Positions 33,479 through 44,943 of a stretch of 64,000 bases of DNA are shown here, piece by piece; position 1 is the first letter of the stretch; every line of letters starts with the position of its first letter. Below the pieces are notes generated by a model. That model made no database searches. It saw nothing but the letters and a program-made list of their open reading frames with translations, and was not told the origin of the DNA. Made by a program: the position numbers and the translations under genes. Origin of the DNA: Tupaia tana (Eukaryota; Chordata; Mammalia; Scandentia; Tupaiidae); contig JAKSZU010000002.1 in the NCBI GenBank assembly GCA_026018925.1, positions 152,828,495-152,892,494 of the forward strand. The letters run 5' to 3'.

Positions 33479-35127
33479 AAACTTTTAGAAAATGTGTGAA
33501 CAGATCAAGGCCTTTTCCTCGGCTTAGTTTCTGCTCCTCGTCTGTCTACCGGTGGTGCCCTCTGTTACCCGTGGTCGGGGCCTCGGGACTGCAGCTGGGT
33601 CTTTGTCCCTTGCAGTGAAACAGCCTGTTCTCGGGCCACATTGATTTCCTGAGAGCTGGTTGGGTGCAGAACCGTGGACTGGAGTGTTCCGTGGAAAGAG
33701 TGTTCAGAGATGACAGTCACGTGCTACGTGGAGTTCTGCTGTCGGTCACCTGCCGCTGCATCTCATGGGGCTTTGCTTACTTTAACTCTTCATTTTAACA
33801 TTGAAATGATTACCGGTCCTATTTGTTTTCTGTACCTTTGTCTCATCTCTGTAGTTCTCTGGTAGCTTAAATAATGCCGAGGGTTCTATTTCAATACTTT
33901 ACCATGGAATTTAAAAAAAAAATTTTTTTTTCAGGTGCCCAGGGTTTGAAAGTGTATGCCATAAAGTTCAAGAAGACTCATTTAAACCCTCACTTTTCAA
34001 ATCGTCTACGTTTATTGTATATAACTTGTTCATTTTTCTGTAGAGTAGGCTTTTTACTATCACCTCTCCCACCCCCTTGACTTCTGTGTAAGAGTAACAA
34101 GAAGGAAGGGCTAAAATAGAAAGGATTGTTTTGGAAAATAAATGATGAACACAGGTAAATTTTTCGGACTAAAGAAAATATTTTCTTAGGTAAATTATTT
34201 TTGAAAACAATTTTTTATGGATGAATTTCTTTAGAGCCTGAGGCCCACGTTGCCTCTTTAATGAACTCTTACTAGAACACACAGAAATTGTTTTCATTCA
34301 TTTAGAAGAAAAGGGTCTTTTCTATTTTGCTCCTTAGTTGAAACAACTTTGTAATTAGGACTGTATTTTATAGGCATTAGCTAGTATTTATGATTATGTT
34401 AATAAGGTTACTGAAAAAATATGTAGGCAATTCTTATTTCCTCTATTATGGAGAAGGAAATAGTATGAGAAATAATATATTCAAAGAGAACTTATATGGA
34501 AGTTATGATATATTTTATAGATTAATAACCTTTTTAAAAAAACAAATACGATTTTACATGTTGTGGTTCTCAGCCACAAATGTTCGGCAGGTCTTGTCTC
34601 AGAGCTGGAGCCACCTGTTTTCCCTTCCTTTTAAGGAAGAACATATGCTTAACTCGAATTATTTGGCTTTTTTTTTTTTCCTCCTAAAATCATCTTTGGG
34701 CTCAAGGCATGTTTTTGTTTAATCCCCTGCTTTTTAGTTGTCTTACATATATAGTAATAACCTATAACGCCAGAAAACATTTCCAGTGAAGACAGTAATA
34801 CAGAAAGGAACAAGAGTGCTTATCTCTGGATTATGAAATTATTTGCTGATTCACCTAATTCTTTTTCTTTGATGTCCAAGTATAAAGATATGCTAGCATA
34901 TACCCAAATGTATCAAATGGTTTACATTGGTAGTGCAGTTTTGGGTGTGTCAGTTATGCCTCAATACAACTGTTAATTAAAAAAGTAGATTCGTTTCTTA
35001 AGGCTGTCATAACAAATGACCTCAGAGGGGGTCCCTCGAAACAACAGAAATTTATTTTCTCACGGTTCAGGGAGCCAGAAGTCGCAAGTTTAGGTGTCAG
35101 TGGGGCCACGATCCCTCTGAAATCTTT

Positions 35128-35415
35128 TTTTTTTTTTTTTTTTTTTTTTTTGTTGAGAGTTGTTTGTTTGTTTGTTTGTTTTTGCTATAGGGCACATGGG
35201 CTTGCCAGAAAGAGAGATAGAGACAGAGAGATAGAACACGAGAAATCACTCCCCGGGGGATGGCCACACCGCAATCCCTTCTTCTCTAGTCTCTCGGGAT
35301 CTTGGGCACACACGCACACGTGCCCAGCGTGAGTTTAAGCCACCGGGTCTGGGACTCGAACCGCGGTCAGCTACATGGGAGTCCAGCAACATAGCCATTA
35401 CACTAACTGCTGGTG
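35128..35415 (-). mobile_element. tRNA-derived SINE, long form
   Basis: Poly(T), a (GTTT)n insertion (35161-35180), GCTATAGGGC, core CTCCCCGGGGGATGG. Perfect 15-bp duplication CCCTCTGAAATCTTT (35113-35127, 35416-35430). Confidence 0.93.
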
Positions 35416-35579
35416 CCCTCTGAAATCTTTAGGGGCGATTTTTTCTTTGCCCTTTTCTAGTCTCCATGAGTTCCTTGAATGTGACAGCGGCTCTCCAGTC
35501 TCCTTGGTGTCCACATGGTCTTCTCTGTGTTTGTGTGATTCAAATCTCCCCTTTGTCTTTCTCTTAAAACAACATGTGG

Positions 35580-35785
35580 TGGGACCAGCAGGTGGCGTGG
35601 TGGTTAAGGTACTGACATTCCCACATGGCCTACCACAGTTCAAGTCCTGGAACTGGTGGCTTACTTTCTCACATTCTTACTTTCTCACATTCTCTCCCTC
35701 TCTCTCTCTCTGTTTCTCTCTCTGGTCAAAATAAAATAAATGAATGAATAAATAAAATTAAAATTAAATAATTATTTCTAAAAAG
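35580..35785 (+). mobile_element. tRNA-derived SINE, short form
   Basis: Head GGGACCAGCAGGTGGCGTGG, CTGGTGGCTTAC, CT-rich run ending TCTGGTCAAAATAAAATAAA and an AT-rich tail. Confidence 0.87.
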
Positions 35786-36989
35786 ATGCGGCATTGAATT
35801 TAGGGCCCACTATAAATCCAAGGTGATATCATCTTGAAGTCCTTGTCCCATTTCCAGGGCTCCTTTTTCCAAATGTGGTCACATTGACAGGTGTTAGGTA
35901 GGACGGGGTCACTATTCAAACTACCCAAAAACATACTTCCAAAAAGATGGAAAAATTTAAGTGGCCATTTAGATTATTCTTTTATGTTGGAAAGACTATA
36001 TTTTCTTACCTTCATTCTAACAGGATTTAATTATTTGGTCAGTAGTCGTAGATGTGGCAAGAAGATTCTGGGAGAAGTTTTAGGCTTTATTAAGAGTTTA
36101 AGAGCAGTTGGGAACTTCCGGCAGGCTCTCCTGTCCAGTTCTTCGAAGTGTCCCGCAGTGGTAACTATGGTAACTATGGCTTCTAAGTTCTGTTTGTCAC
36201 TCACATAGCCATCGTCCTGTACTCTGCATCTCAAATGGTATTTTGCGGAAATGGATAATATTCTTAGTTGCAGAATACAGCCCGTAGTAATTATTGCAGT
36301 GACTCAAAGCAAAACTATTAAAATGAAAGGGAGTCCATTTTTTTTCAGCTTCTGTAAGCTCTCAGAAGCAAAGTTAGCATGGGATGCTTCTCCAGACCAG
36401 CTGCAAGCCTGTATGAGATTGTCCAGCCGGGTCTTCCTGGATGGAGATTGCAATGAGGGGTGGGGGAGCCAGGTGCAGGTGTTCGTACTTCATGATGCTC
36501 ATACACACCGTTAGAACCATAGAGAGATTTCTGAATCCGTGTATTGGTAAGAGCTCAACTCTGGTTCCACTTAGGAATTAATTTAATCCAATTTCCAGAT
36601 CACGGTAGTAACTACACTGAGGAACTATCCTGTCTACACCGAAGACACCTAAGTTTTAAAGTAAACATTTCCTTTTATACCAGATAGACCATGATTATAT
36701 CCCTTAACCTTAGCATAGAATAAAATTTATGAAAGTGCTTCAGAGAACTCAGTGGGGAAAATAACACAGCTAAAGTGTATGCCTACAGTTAAGGGTTCAT
36801 AAAAATAGTGCTGCAATTAATAAAACCCTGAAAGAGTTAGAGAGTCCTGAGGACACTTGCAAAATGAGCTGAGCCTGTTAAGAGAACACTCCAGTCCTAG
36901 AATAATGTGAGAAATTCGTATGTATCCACTGAATCAATTGTACACATTAAACATATAATTATGATATACACACTTAAAGTTATTTAAGT

Positions 36990-37165
36990 GAGTTTAAGTG
37001 GCTGGGTTTTGCAATCGGACTGACTTAGGGTCCGCTCTCTGCTTCACTCTGTGCCAGCTTCACCTCTGTACGCCTTAGATACCTTTCAACAAAGGGGTTA
37101 TCCCTTACAGGTTGCTGTGATTATTCAGTGAGAGTGACATATGAAATGCTTAGCCCAGATCTTGG
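36990..37165 (+). mobile_element. MIR
   Basis: GGCTGGGTTTTGCAATCGGAC, CTGCTTCACTCTGTGCC, GGGGTTATCCCTTACAGG and GTGACATATGAAATGCTTAG follow MIR order. Confidence 0.65.
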
Positions 37166-37199
37166 GAAGCCCATAATTAATGTTAGTGGTTTAAAAAGT

Positions 37200-37387
37200 G
37201 GACCAGGTGTCGTGGTGGTTGAGGCACTGAACTCCCACATGGCTGACTGCAGTTTGAGTCCTGGACCTGGAGGAGGCTTACTTTCCCACTTTCTCACTTT
37301 ATTTCTCTCTCACTCTGATGAGTGCATGTACCCTATAACAAATCAAATAATAATAATGATAATACATAGAATTAAATAATTACCAAA
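37200..37387 (+). mobile_element. tRNA-derived SINE, short form
   Basis: Head GGACCAGGTGTCGTGGTGG, B box GTTTGAGTCCTGG, CT-rich run, CCCTATAACAAATC and AT-rich tail. It carries a long-form-like end on a short-form body. Confidence 0.82.
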
Positions 37388-37619
37388 AATGTGGACCACA
37401 AAAGCCAAGTTCTTTTAGGTGTAAGGCTTGTTTCCTTGCACATCTAAGTTTTACAGTGTCTACTCATTGGTGTACTACAGATATTCACTGTAATTATCCT
37501 CGGTGCTGCTGATTCTAAGAGTGCATTGAAATGTCCTGGAGCAGTCCCTGCCAAAGTCAGGACTAAAAGCTAGAAATCCGATTTCTAGCTTTTATGACTT
37601 TCATGCCTTTGAATTCAAG

Positions 37620-37685
37620 AGCTTGTGTGGGTGCCCAAAATTCCTAGAAGGGGATGTAGCATGGCCATACCCAACCAAAGACAAG
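37620..37685 (+). mobile_element. SINE core fragment
   Basis: GTGTGGGTGCCCAAAATTCC and GTAGCATGGCCATACCC match only the centre of the long form. Confidence 0.45.
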
Positions 37686-37715
37686 AACTTGTCTTAGACT
37701 TTTTTCTTTTCATTT

Positions 37716-37945
37716 TTTTTTTTTTAAAGATAGGAAAGGACGAACATGTGAGGGAGAAGGGGAGAGAGGGGAAGAGGCATTTTTGGCAATGTCTTCAATA
37801 GCCTCCTGCCCCGACTTCTCATTAACTATGGCCACAGGCAATGCCATGATGCCCAGCCCGTGTAGGTCGGCCTGGGAACCTTGCTTGGGTCTCCCATGTG
37901 GCCTCAGCCACTGTGCAGCTCCACCTTCCTGCCTGTGCTACTGTA
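37716..37945 (-). mobile_element. tRNA-like SINE, unclassified
   Basis: T run, GA-rich stretch, and a right-end head complement (CTCAGCCACTGTGCAGCTCC). The middle does not match the main family. Confidence 0.45.
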
Positions 37946-38261
37946 GCTAGGCCATCCTAGCCTTTTACAATGTAGTAGTCTCACCCAGTGAAATATTTGG
38001 GAAGACGTTCTGAAAAGTAAGTTGGATGACACGGCAGATGGAACACGTGGGTAGCTTTGAGCTAGTAAACATTATGACATCATTACTGCTGAAGAATGTG
38101 CTTTATTGATTTTAGTTCTTAGCAAGAGATCATCAGAAGGAAAAAATAGATAAATTAGTAGAATTATGATTCTTCAAAAGTCATGGTTTTGTTTAAATAC
38201 ATTCTTGATCCTTAGGTATTCAGATGAAACCATAAAATAATAAACCAGGTTCGTTTTGGTT

Positions 38262-38491
38262 TTATAATTGATTTTTGCTGTAAGGCACATGCACTCACCT
38301 GAGAGAGAGAAAGTGAGAAATCACCCACTGGAGGGATGGCCATGGCGTAGTCCCTTCTCTTCCATTTTCCTCTTGGGATTTTGGGCACATATACGTGTCC
38401 AGTGTGAGTTTAAAGCCGCCAGGTCTGGGACTCAAACCACTTTCAGCCATGTGGGAGTCCAGTACCTTATCCAGACACCACCTGCTGGCTA
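38262..38491 (-). mobile_element. tRNA-derived SINE, long form
   Basis: GATTTTTGCTGTAAGGC, GA-rich stretch, shortened core and CACCTGCTGGC head. A separate poly(T) of about 26 follows (38494-38519). Confidence 0.83.
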
Positions 38492-38791
38492 GGTTTTTTT
38501 TTTTTTTTTTTTTTTTTTCTATCACCGGCGACAGGAAGTAGAGACTGTTAACAGGGAAGGGATGGAAGGAAGGGAGTATTGCAGAGCACAGTCACCTTGG
38601 CACAATCACAATCTTGAAAACCTTTGCTTTTTTGCTCTTTAGGCTTAATATATAGTTGCTTACAAATTTTTTTTTTCATGACAAGTCCATTTGCCATTGA
38701 ATTTTTGCTTCAAGTTTAAATCACAGGAAAAGATTTTGAATATTGTAAATGATAAAATTTTGGTTTTGACGTGTCAAATTAGAGAAACTCT

Positions 38792-38888
38792 ACCTGTGGG
38801 AGCAGGACAGTGCAGTCATTGTGTTGCTAGACTACCACGTAGTCGACTGTGGTTCGAGTCCTGGACCCTGTGTCTTAAAACTCATGCC

Positions 38889-38924
<36 letters not shown>

Positions 38925-39085
38925 ACATGTGCATGTCCCCAAGTCCTAAGAGCAAAATAGAGAAGAGATTCTGGTGTGGCCATCGCCCTGGGTGGGGGAT
39001 TGTGATTTCTTGCTTTCTGTCTTTGGCAAGTGCTCTCACCTATAGCAAAAATCTCTCTCTAAAATAATAAAATAATAAATAAATG
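38792..39085 (+). mobile_element. tRNA-derived SINE, long form, with internal (GT)n
   Basis: Head with B box GGTTCGAGTCCTGG. (GT)n at 38890-38922 grows from the GTGTGCGTGCG segment. Duplication AAATTAGAGAAACTCT / AAATTAGAGATACTCT (38776-38791, 39086-39101). Confidence 0.9.
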
Positions 39086-39129
39086 AAATTAGAGATACTC
39101 TAAAAGGAGTGGAGATGATTAGTGATGAT

Positions 39130-39295
39130 TTAAATGTGCATTATTTTAATTAAATTGGAAATTGAACTCCTCAGGTACACTGGCCACCTTTCAAGTGCTC
39201 CACGGCCACGAGCAGCTGGAAGCTACCATGTCAGGCAGTGCAGGTTACGGAACGTTTCGGTCATTACAGAATGTTCTGCTGGACCGTGCTTTTCT
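39130..39295 (-). mobile_element. hAT-Charlie-type remnant
   Basis: TTATTTTAATTAAATTGGAA, CTGGCCACCTTTCAAGTGCTC and CAGAATGTTCTGCTGGACCG are the reverse complement of the element type seen at 42700. Confidence 0.6.
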
Positions 39296-39569
39296 AGAAC
39301 ACACTGCCATAGCTCATGCATGAATGGAAAATAAACAAAAGGGTAGAAAAGCCAGCGTGGTTCTAGGGGGTAGAGGAAAACAGAGTGATGAAATGGGCTT
39401 CATTGAGTAATGAAATGAGTTACCTAATTCAGTGTGAATTCTGTGAGCAGACTTTTCATTATTTTTTTTTTAATCATACTCCATTTATTCTATGATAGAA
39501 TAATTGGAAAAATGGTTCAAAGTAGATTTCCTACCTGGCGAAGTGAATAGAGCCCCTCACCCTTACCCT

Positions 39570-39643
39570 CCACCCCCAACCCCAAACCAGGAATTTATCT
39601 TTTATACCACCCCCGACCCCAAACCAGGAATTTATCTTTTATA
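39570..39643. repeat. Tandem duplication, 2 x 37 bp
   Basis: Two copies starting at 39570 and 39607 (CCACCCCC...CAGGAATTTATCTTTTATA) that differ by a single visible base. Confidence 0.93.
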
Positions 39644-39914
39644 GTTTTGGGTCTTAGATAACTCCTACCGTGGATCCCAAGCACTCGCTCTCATTGCAGT
39701 CAGGCCTTCATCCTGTTCAAAAATCCTATTTTCTCCTTTAGCTACCATCTATTTTTATCCACATTGCTTCTGTTCAAACTTGGTGGTTTTTATTTGTTTG
39801 TTTGTTTCTGTTTTTTTTGTTTTGCTTTGTTTTGTTTTGTTTCTGTTTTTTCCCCCCTCACAGACCCAAAGCCTTCACTTCCTTCCTGGTTTCTGTCACT
39901 TCGTTTTTAATGTG

Positions 39915-40012
39915 AACTTACGTTGTGATGGTCTAGGTTCATGGAGATCCCAGTTACCACTTCGTAAATGACCTTGAGTAGGAAACTTAATCTCTCTGAG
40001 TCTATGAAAAGG
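39915..40012 (+). mobile_element. MIR fragment
   Basis: CATGGAGATCCCAGTTACCAC, AAATGACCTTGAGTAGG and TTAATCTCTCTGAG match the MIR middle. Confidence 0.55.
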
Positions 40013-40563
40013 GGTGTGTTTTTGTGTGTGCACATGTGTTTTTTTTTTATTGAGATAAAGGCCATAGCAACATACCTTGACATAGGAACCCTCATAACCA
40101 TAATAGGAAGGTATCTGATGCATTAGTTAGCCTTTGCTTTGTAACAAATCATATCAAAATTGAGTGATTTTACAGTTGTAATTCAGTGTCGGATTCTGCT
40201 GGGCAGTTCCGGTCTCACTTAGACGTGGCTGATCTCATACAGTTGTGGTCAGTTGGTTGGCTAGCATGGTCCTCTGTGGTCTCAGTCATGTTGGATGGAC
40301 AGTTGGTCGCCTGCCGTAGCAGCTGGAATGACCAGACATGTGTCTCGTCATTAAACCAAGTCTATTCTTTCCAGGAATGTCGAGTCTTCAGCAAAGCCCT
40401 GGCTCTCCTCACCCCGTTTCCATCTGCACCCTGTTCTGTATCTGTCTTGCTGCTTCTCAGATGGAGTTCTGCCAGCTCCTAGTTTTCATTCCTGTCTCCT
40501 GATAACAAGACTGTGTCTGAATCATCTCTACATTCTGAGTAGACAGTACAACATGGTCAAATT

Positions 40564-40827
40564 TGGGACCAGCAGATGTGCGTAATGGTTACATTGCTGG
40601 ACTCCCACATGGCTGACCGCAGTTCAAGTCTCAGACCAAGTAGCTTCAAACTTATGCTGGGAATGTGTGTGCCCAAAATCGTGAGAGGAGAATGGAGGAG
40701 AAGGGATTGCGGTGTGGCCATCCTCCCTGGTGTGGGGTGGGGTGGGTGATTTCCCACTTTCTGTCTCTCTCTGGCAAGCCACATGTGCCCTCTTGCAAAA
40801 ATCTCTCTTAAAAAAAAAAAAAAAAAG
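40564..40827 (+). mobile_element. tRNA-derived SINE, long form
   Basis: Head GGGACCAGCAGATGTGCGTAA, B box AGTTCAAGTCTC, core with a G-rich expansion (40729-40747) and poly(A). Confidence 0.89.
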
Positions 40828-41559
40828 ATGAACCTATGTATACATAAAACTCCCTACCTGTTGGATTATCCCACACATCTTCACCCCTAGTCCTTCAGTA
40901 TTCACTTTTATCTGCTAGCTACTTTGAAGTCCATTTTACATCTTGAATTTTGAGAAGTTTAGAGATTGTTTTTGGTATTGATTTATAAGAAATGTCAAAG
41001 TAAAATTTTATATTGAAGCTTATAGCTAATCTAACATTCTTTCTGTCTTAAATGAATTCTCCTCTAAATGTCTACAGTGACAAGCTATGACTAGCATTTT
41101 AATGCTATTAATTAAATACCATAAGATTTGATTCCTTGGTTGTACATATTATTTTGGGGGTAGATTTGTAATTTCTAAATTGGTAAGAAAATACTGTATC
41201 TGTTATCTCAGCCCACCTACATCTATACTAGTCTTGGTATATAAAATGCAATGTTTTACATGACCAGGGAAGAAAAAATTTCTAGTTCCTAGCTTTTCAT
41301 TTCTGATATAACAGTGCTTGCAGAAAAGGATGATAAGCACAAAGTTACCAAAGAAAGCAATTGCCTATGTATTTTTTTACTTTTCCCCACTCTATTTTAC
41401 TTTCTAACTTTGGGGAGGGGGGGCTATTAAATGACTAATGATTAATTGTTGCTTCTTTTTTCTTTTCTTAAACTTTATACAAGTCACAGTTCAGAGTTTA
41501 AGAAGAGTTGAAATACCGTAATGCAGTAAATTATGCAGGTTAGTGTGATAGGGGTAAAA

Positions 41560-41705
41560 AAAACCGCATCTGAGCCTCAGGAGAACTAAATTCTAATCCT
41601 GGCTTTGTTAATGACTTCCTGATGACCTTGGAAAAATTTAACTTCATGCTCACTCAGGCAGTTGCGCTTGATAATCTTTAAGGTTTCTCTCTAGTTCTGA
41701 AATCC
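41560..41705 (+). mobile_element. MIR
   Basis: GAACTAAATTCTAATCCTGG, TTAATGACTTCCTGATGACC and TAATCTTTAAGGTTTCTCTC follow MIR order. Confidence 0.55.
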
Positions 41706-42477
41706 TGTACTGTTTGTCTTATGTCCACATCTGTCTGAGACTTAGCAGGAAATCACACAGGTGAGCACCAATGTTTAAAATGGAAGAACTGGATATACTT
41801 ATTAGGACATTTAATACCTGCAAGGTTACTAACACGCAGTGGGCACACGGAGAAGAAATATTTGGGATTCATGTGGAAGCTGGTGTTTGTCAAGGGGGCA
41901 AAGCGGGGAGGATTACCGGAGTACGATGTGCAAATGCACAGAAGCCAGAGTGAATGTAAACACGGCAAATTCCACAGCCAGCTTGCTGTGCACGGAGTGT
42001 GTGGTATTCGGAAAGCATCCCAGGGCTCGTAAGCTCTCAGTGGGGTTGATTGCTCTAGGTAAAGCATACCTCTAAAAATAAAAACAAAAAACGTTCACAG
42101 CTTTCTTAATATTTTCCGGCTTCAGTAGGAAATTATGTTTTCTTTTCAGAGATGTTTTGTATGAAAACATACTTGGAAGCACTAAGTCCTCCTCTTCACC
42201 TAGAGGGATTTGCCCCCCCCACCCCCCCACCCCCGTCCCCGGTGTGCCCAATAAGATGCACACACACTGCCTCTCCCCTGGTGATATTCTCTGGGAGAAG
42301 CACTGTGACACCTTGGGTAGGATTCCTTTGGTACGAGTGTTATGAGTCTGGAAAGACAGGTGGTTTTTGGTTTGTTTTGTCAGATTGAAATATCTTATTA
42401 CCTGTATTCCACACAAGAGTAAGCAAACTTGCAGGCTTTCTTACAAGACCCTGATTTTTTTTAATACAGTTGATTTA

Positions 42478-42661
42478 TTTTGGAATTATTTATTTACCTT
42501 TATTTATGATGATGATGATCATTGTTATTAAATTTGTTATAGGACACAAATGCTCACCAGATAGAGAGAAAGTGAAAAAGCAAGCCGCCAGATTCAGGAT
42601 TCAAACCATGATTGGCCATGTGGGAGTCCAGTGCCTTAACCAGTGTGGCACCTGCTGACCC
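42478..42661 (-). mobile_element. tRNA-derived SINE, short form
   Basis: AT-rich tail with (GAT)n, TGTTATAGGACAC, GA run, B-box complement GGATTCAAACC, head CACCTGCTGACCC. Confidence 0.84.
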
Positions 42662-42699
42662 AAGGGCTGTGATTTGTGAATTGCGTTTCATGTCTCAAT

Positions 42700-42897
42700 C
42701 AGTGCTGTTCAATAGAACGTTTGCCACCATGGGAAAGTTCTGCCTCATTCCGGTGCAGTCACAAGACTCTGGTGGCCGCTGAGCATTGGCAGTGTGACTA
42801 GTGTGTCAGAAGCTGAATTTTACATTTTATTTAGTTTTAATTAATATAAATTTCAATAGCACCATGAGGCTAGTGGCTTCTCTATTTGTTAGCTCAG
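42700..42897 (+). mobile_element. hAT-Charlie-type non-autonomous element
   Basis: CAGTGCTGTTCAATAGAACG start, TATTTAGTTTTAATTAATAT middle and TAGCTCAG end. Flanked by imperfect 8-bp GTCTCAAT / GTCTGGAT. The family name is not certain. Confidence 0.65.
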
Positions 42898-43213
42898 GTC
42901 TGGATTTTCCTCTCTGTTGATTTAGATCCTTGTAACTATTATACTTAAAAAAAAAAAAAAGCCTTTGAATTAAATAAAGATATACACCTTTTGTTTACAA
43001 ATTTAGAGAAATATTTTGAATAGCTTTTAATTGGCAGTTTTGTCAAATGAGGATTATAGGAGAAAAGAAATTTGAGTGGTAAGGTCTGTTCTTTAATGTG
43101 AATTATTTGAAGTATTTCCTATGGTAAGAAAAATGCTGGGCAGGAGAGAGTCTAGTTCAGGCAGTTGTCTTGCCACAAAGGCTTTCCCTGGTCTTCACGT
43201 CTCATGTTCAGAT

Positions 43214-43802
43214 CACCCAGCATATGCCTGTCCACCATCAGCACAGACCATCACCCAGCATGCACCTGTGCTCCGTCAGCACAGACTGTCACCCAGCATG
43301 CACCTGTCTACGGTCAGCACAGACCATCACCCAGCATGCACCTGTCCACCGTCAGCACAGACTGTCACTCTTAGCATGTACCTGTCCACCATCAGCATAG
43401 ACTCACCCAGCATGCACCTGTCCAACATCAGCACAGATTTCACCCAACATGCACCTGTCCACTGTGAGCACAGATTTCACCCAGCATGCTCCTATCCACT
43501 GTCAGCACAGACTCACCCAGCATCTGTCCATCATCAGCACAGACTCATCCAGCATCTGTCCACCGTCAGCACAGACTCACCCAGCATGTACCTGTCCAAC
43601 ATCAGCACAGACTGTCACTCAGCATGTACCTGTCCACGGTCAGCAGACTGTCACCCAACATGTACCTGTCCACCGTCAGCACAGACTCACCCAGCATGCA
43701 CCTGTCCACCATCAGCACAGACTGTCACCCCCCAACATGTACCTGTCCACCACTACCACAGATTGTCACCCAGCACACACCTGTCCACCATCAGCAGATT
43801 GT
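43214..43802 (+). repeat. Minisatellite, 16-17 copies of a ~37-bp unit
   Basis: Units start at about 43214, 43252, 43290, 43328, 43366, 43404, 43441, 43478, 43514, 43546, 43578, 43616, 43652, 43688, 43726 and 43767. The commonest length is 38 bp; two are 32 bp because GCACCT-type bases are lost. Each contains CACCCAGCATG, CACCTGTCCACC and TCAGCACAGACT. Open in all three forward frames, but no promoter, splice site or family match supports a gene. Confidence 0.97.
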
Positions 43803-44324
43803 CGAGGGTATTTTAGTGGTCAGAGGAATTTTGTTTGTCTTTTTGATGACGTACAGGGATATAGTTTATCTATTTTAACCAACTTCTAGGTTCTAATCTA
43901 TGTTGCCAGTTTAGTAGACAGTTATTAAAACTAATTCTAGAAAGAGGTTGAAACTTACAAGTATTCTAATTTGATAGGAAAATTAAAGAAACCAAGAATA
44001 TGGAATTTCGCTGAGAATCGTTTCTTCTTTTATTAGAAATTAATGACTAAGCAATATTACTTGGAGAATCACATTACTTTTTGTAACAGTTTTGAGGGTA
44101 GATGATTCAAAGGTAATGAATTATAGTCAATATTATGTTTTCCAGTAGTCCTTTCTAATATAGTTATAGAAATTTCAGTCGTTTTATTTATCTCTGAGAG
44201 AGTTAAAGGGGTATTAATGAGGTTGAAATCTTATATAACTCTGTCTCACCTTTTAAAATTCTTTTCTGACAAAATATATATTATAAGACTACTACCTACT
44301 AGGCTAATGAGGCACTTTAAAAAA

Positions 44325-44360
44325 TGTGTGTGTATATATATATAGTATATATATATAGTA
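44325..44360. repeat. TA-rich microsatellite
   Basis: TGTGTGTATATATATATAGTATATATATATAG-type alternating sequence, described here in short. Confidence 0.85.
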
Positions 44361-44517
44361 CTGACTAACAGAAAATGTAACCATTTTGAGTTATTTTTTT
44401 CTCTTAATGCTTTTGTAATTTATCCAGTGTTTAAAAAAATGATTAAAGTGAGAAAATATAAACTGTGTTGTTATTTGTAAATAAAATAATTAACCATACC
44501 TGGAATTTAAAATGTCT

Positions 44518-44532
<15 letters not shown>

Positions 44533-44548
<16 letters not shown>

Positions 44549-44809
44549 ATTTTTTTGGAGAGGTTTTTCGCTATAGGGCGCGTGCGCTCGCCAGACAGAC
44601 AGAGAGAGACATAGAGACAGAAAGCGAGAAATCACCCCCCAGGGGGGATGGTCACGCCGCAATCCCTTCTCCTCCATTCTCCTCTTGGGATCTTGGGCAC
44701 GCACGCACACGCGCCCGGCGTGAGTTGTAAGCCACCGGGTCCAAGACGCGAACCACGGTCGACTACGTGGGAGTCCAGCGACATAGCCATTACGCTAACT
44801 GCTGGTTCC
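44533..44809 (-). mobile_element. tRNA-derived SINE, long form, young, next to exon 4
   Basis: CpG-rich and nearly intact, with GCTATAGGGCGCGTGCGCTCG, CCCCCCAGGGGGGATGG and B-box complement GACGCGAACC (variant subfamily). Perfect 17-bp duplication CTTTAGTAATTTTATTT (44516-44532, 44810-44826). Ends 134 bp before exon 4. Confidence 0.95.
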
Positions 44810-44943
44810 CTTTAGTAATTTTATTTTTGTCCCTTGAGAAGCAGCTGCACATTTGCTCCAGCTTTCACGAGAATGTGGTTGTAATGACACCGTTCTGTAA
44901 CGAACTTTGTTTTGTGAGATAATAAAGCATTGTCCTTTTACAG

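Larger units (their letters stand above)
34985..35930. mobile_element. Ancient interspersed repeat, split by two SINEs (family not named)
   Basis: Pieces 34985-35127, 35416-35580 and 35786-35930 contain GGCTGTCATAACAAATGAC, AACAACAGAAATTTATTTTC, GTCTCCTTGGTGTCCACATGG and ATGTGGTCACATTGACAGG. This order is common in mammalian introns, but I cannot give a reliable family name. Confidence 0.5.
18543..44943 (+). other. FAT1: FAT1 intron 3 (26.4 kb)
   Basis: The largest intron in the window, between exon 3 (donor GTACGT) and the tiny exon 4 (acceptor TTTTACAG). It contains about thirty SINE copies, an L1M/Tigger/SINE nest, a MER1 copy broken twice by SINEs, two other hAT-Charlie copies, MIR remnants, one MITE copy and a 0.6-kb minisatellite. 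Unassigned stretches include 19645-20185, 20475-21050, 21295-22545, 22810-23245, 23765-24300, 24880-25420, 26565-26860, 27315-28390, 28570-28965, 31200-33305, 33480-34980, 35935-36985, 37950-38260, 40830-41555, 41705-42470 and 43805-44515. I see no gene in any of them. Confidence 0.85.

Noticed and set aside
43214-43802. CRISPR-like regular repeat array
   Set aside because: Units are contiguous with no unique spacers, and the context is a mammalian intron. It is a minisatellite.
43121-43816. 231-codon open frame over the tandem repeat
   Set aside because: It exists only because the minisatellite unit lacks stops in all forward phases. No promoter, signal, splice evidence or family similarity supports a protein.
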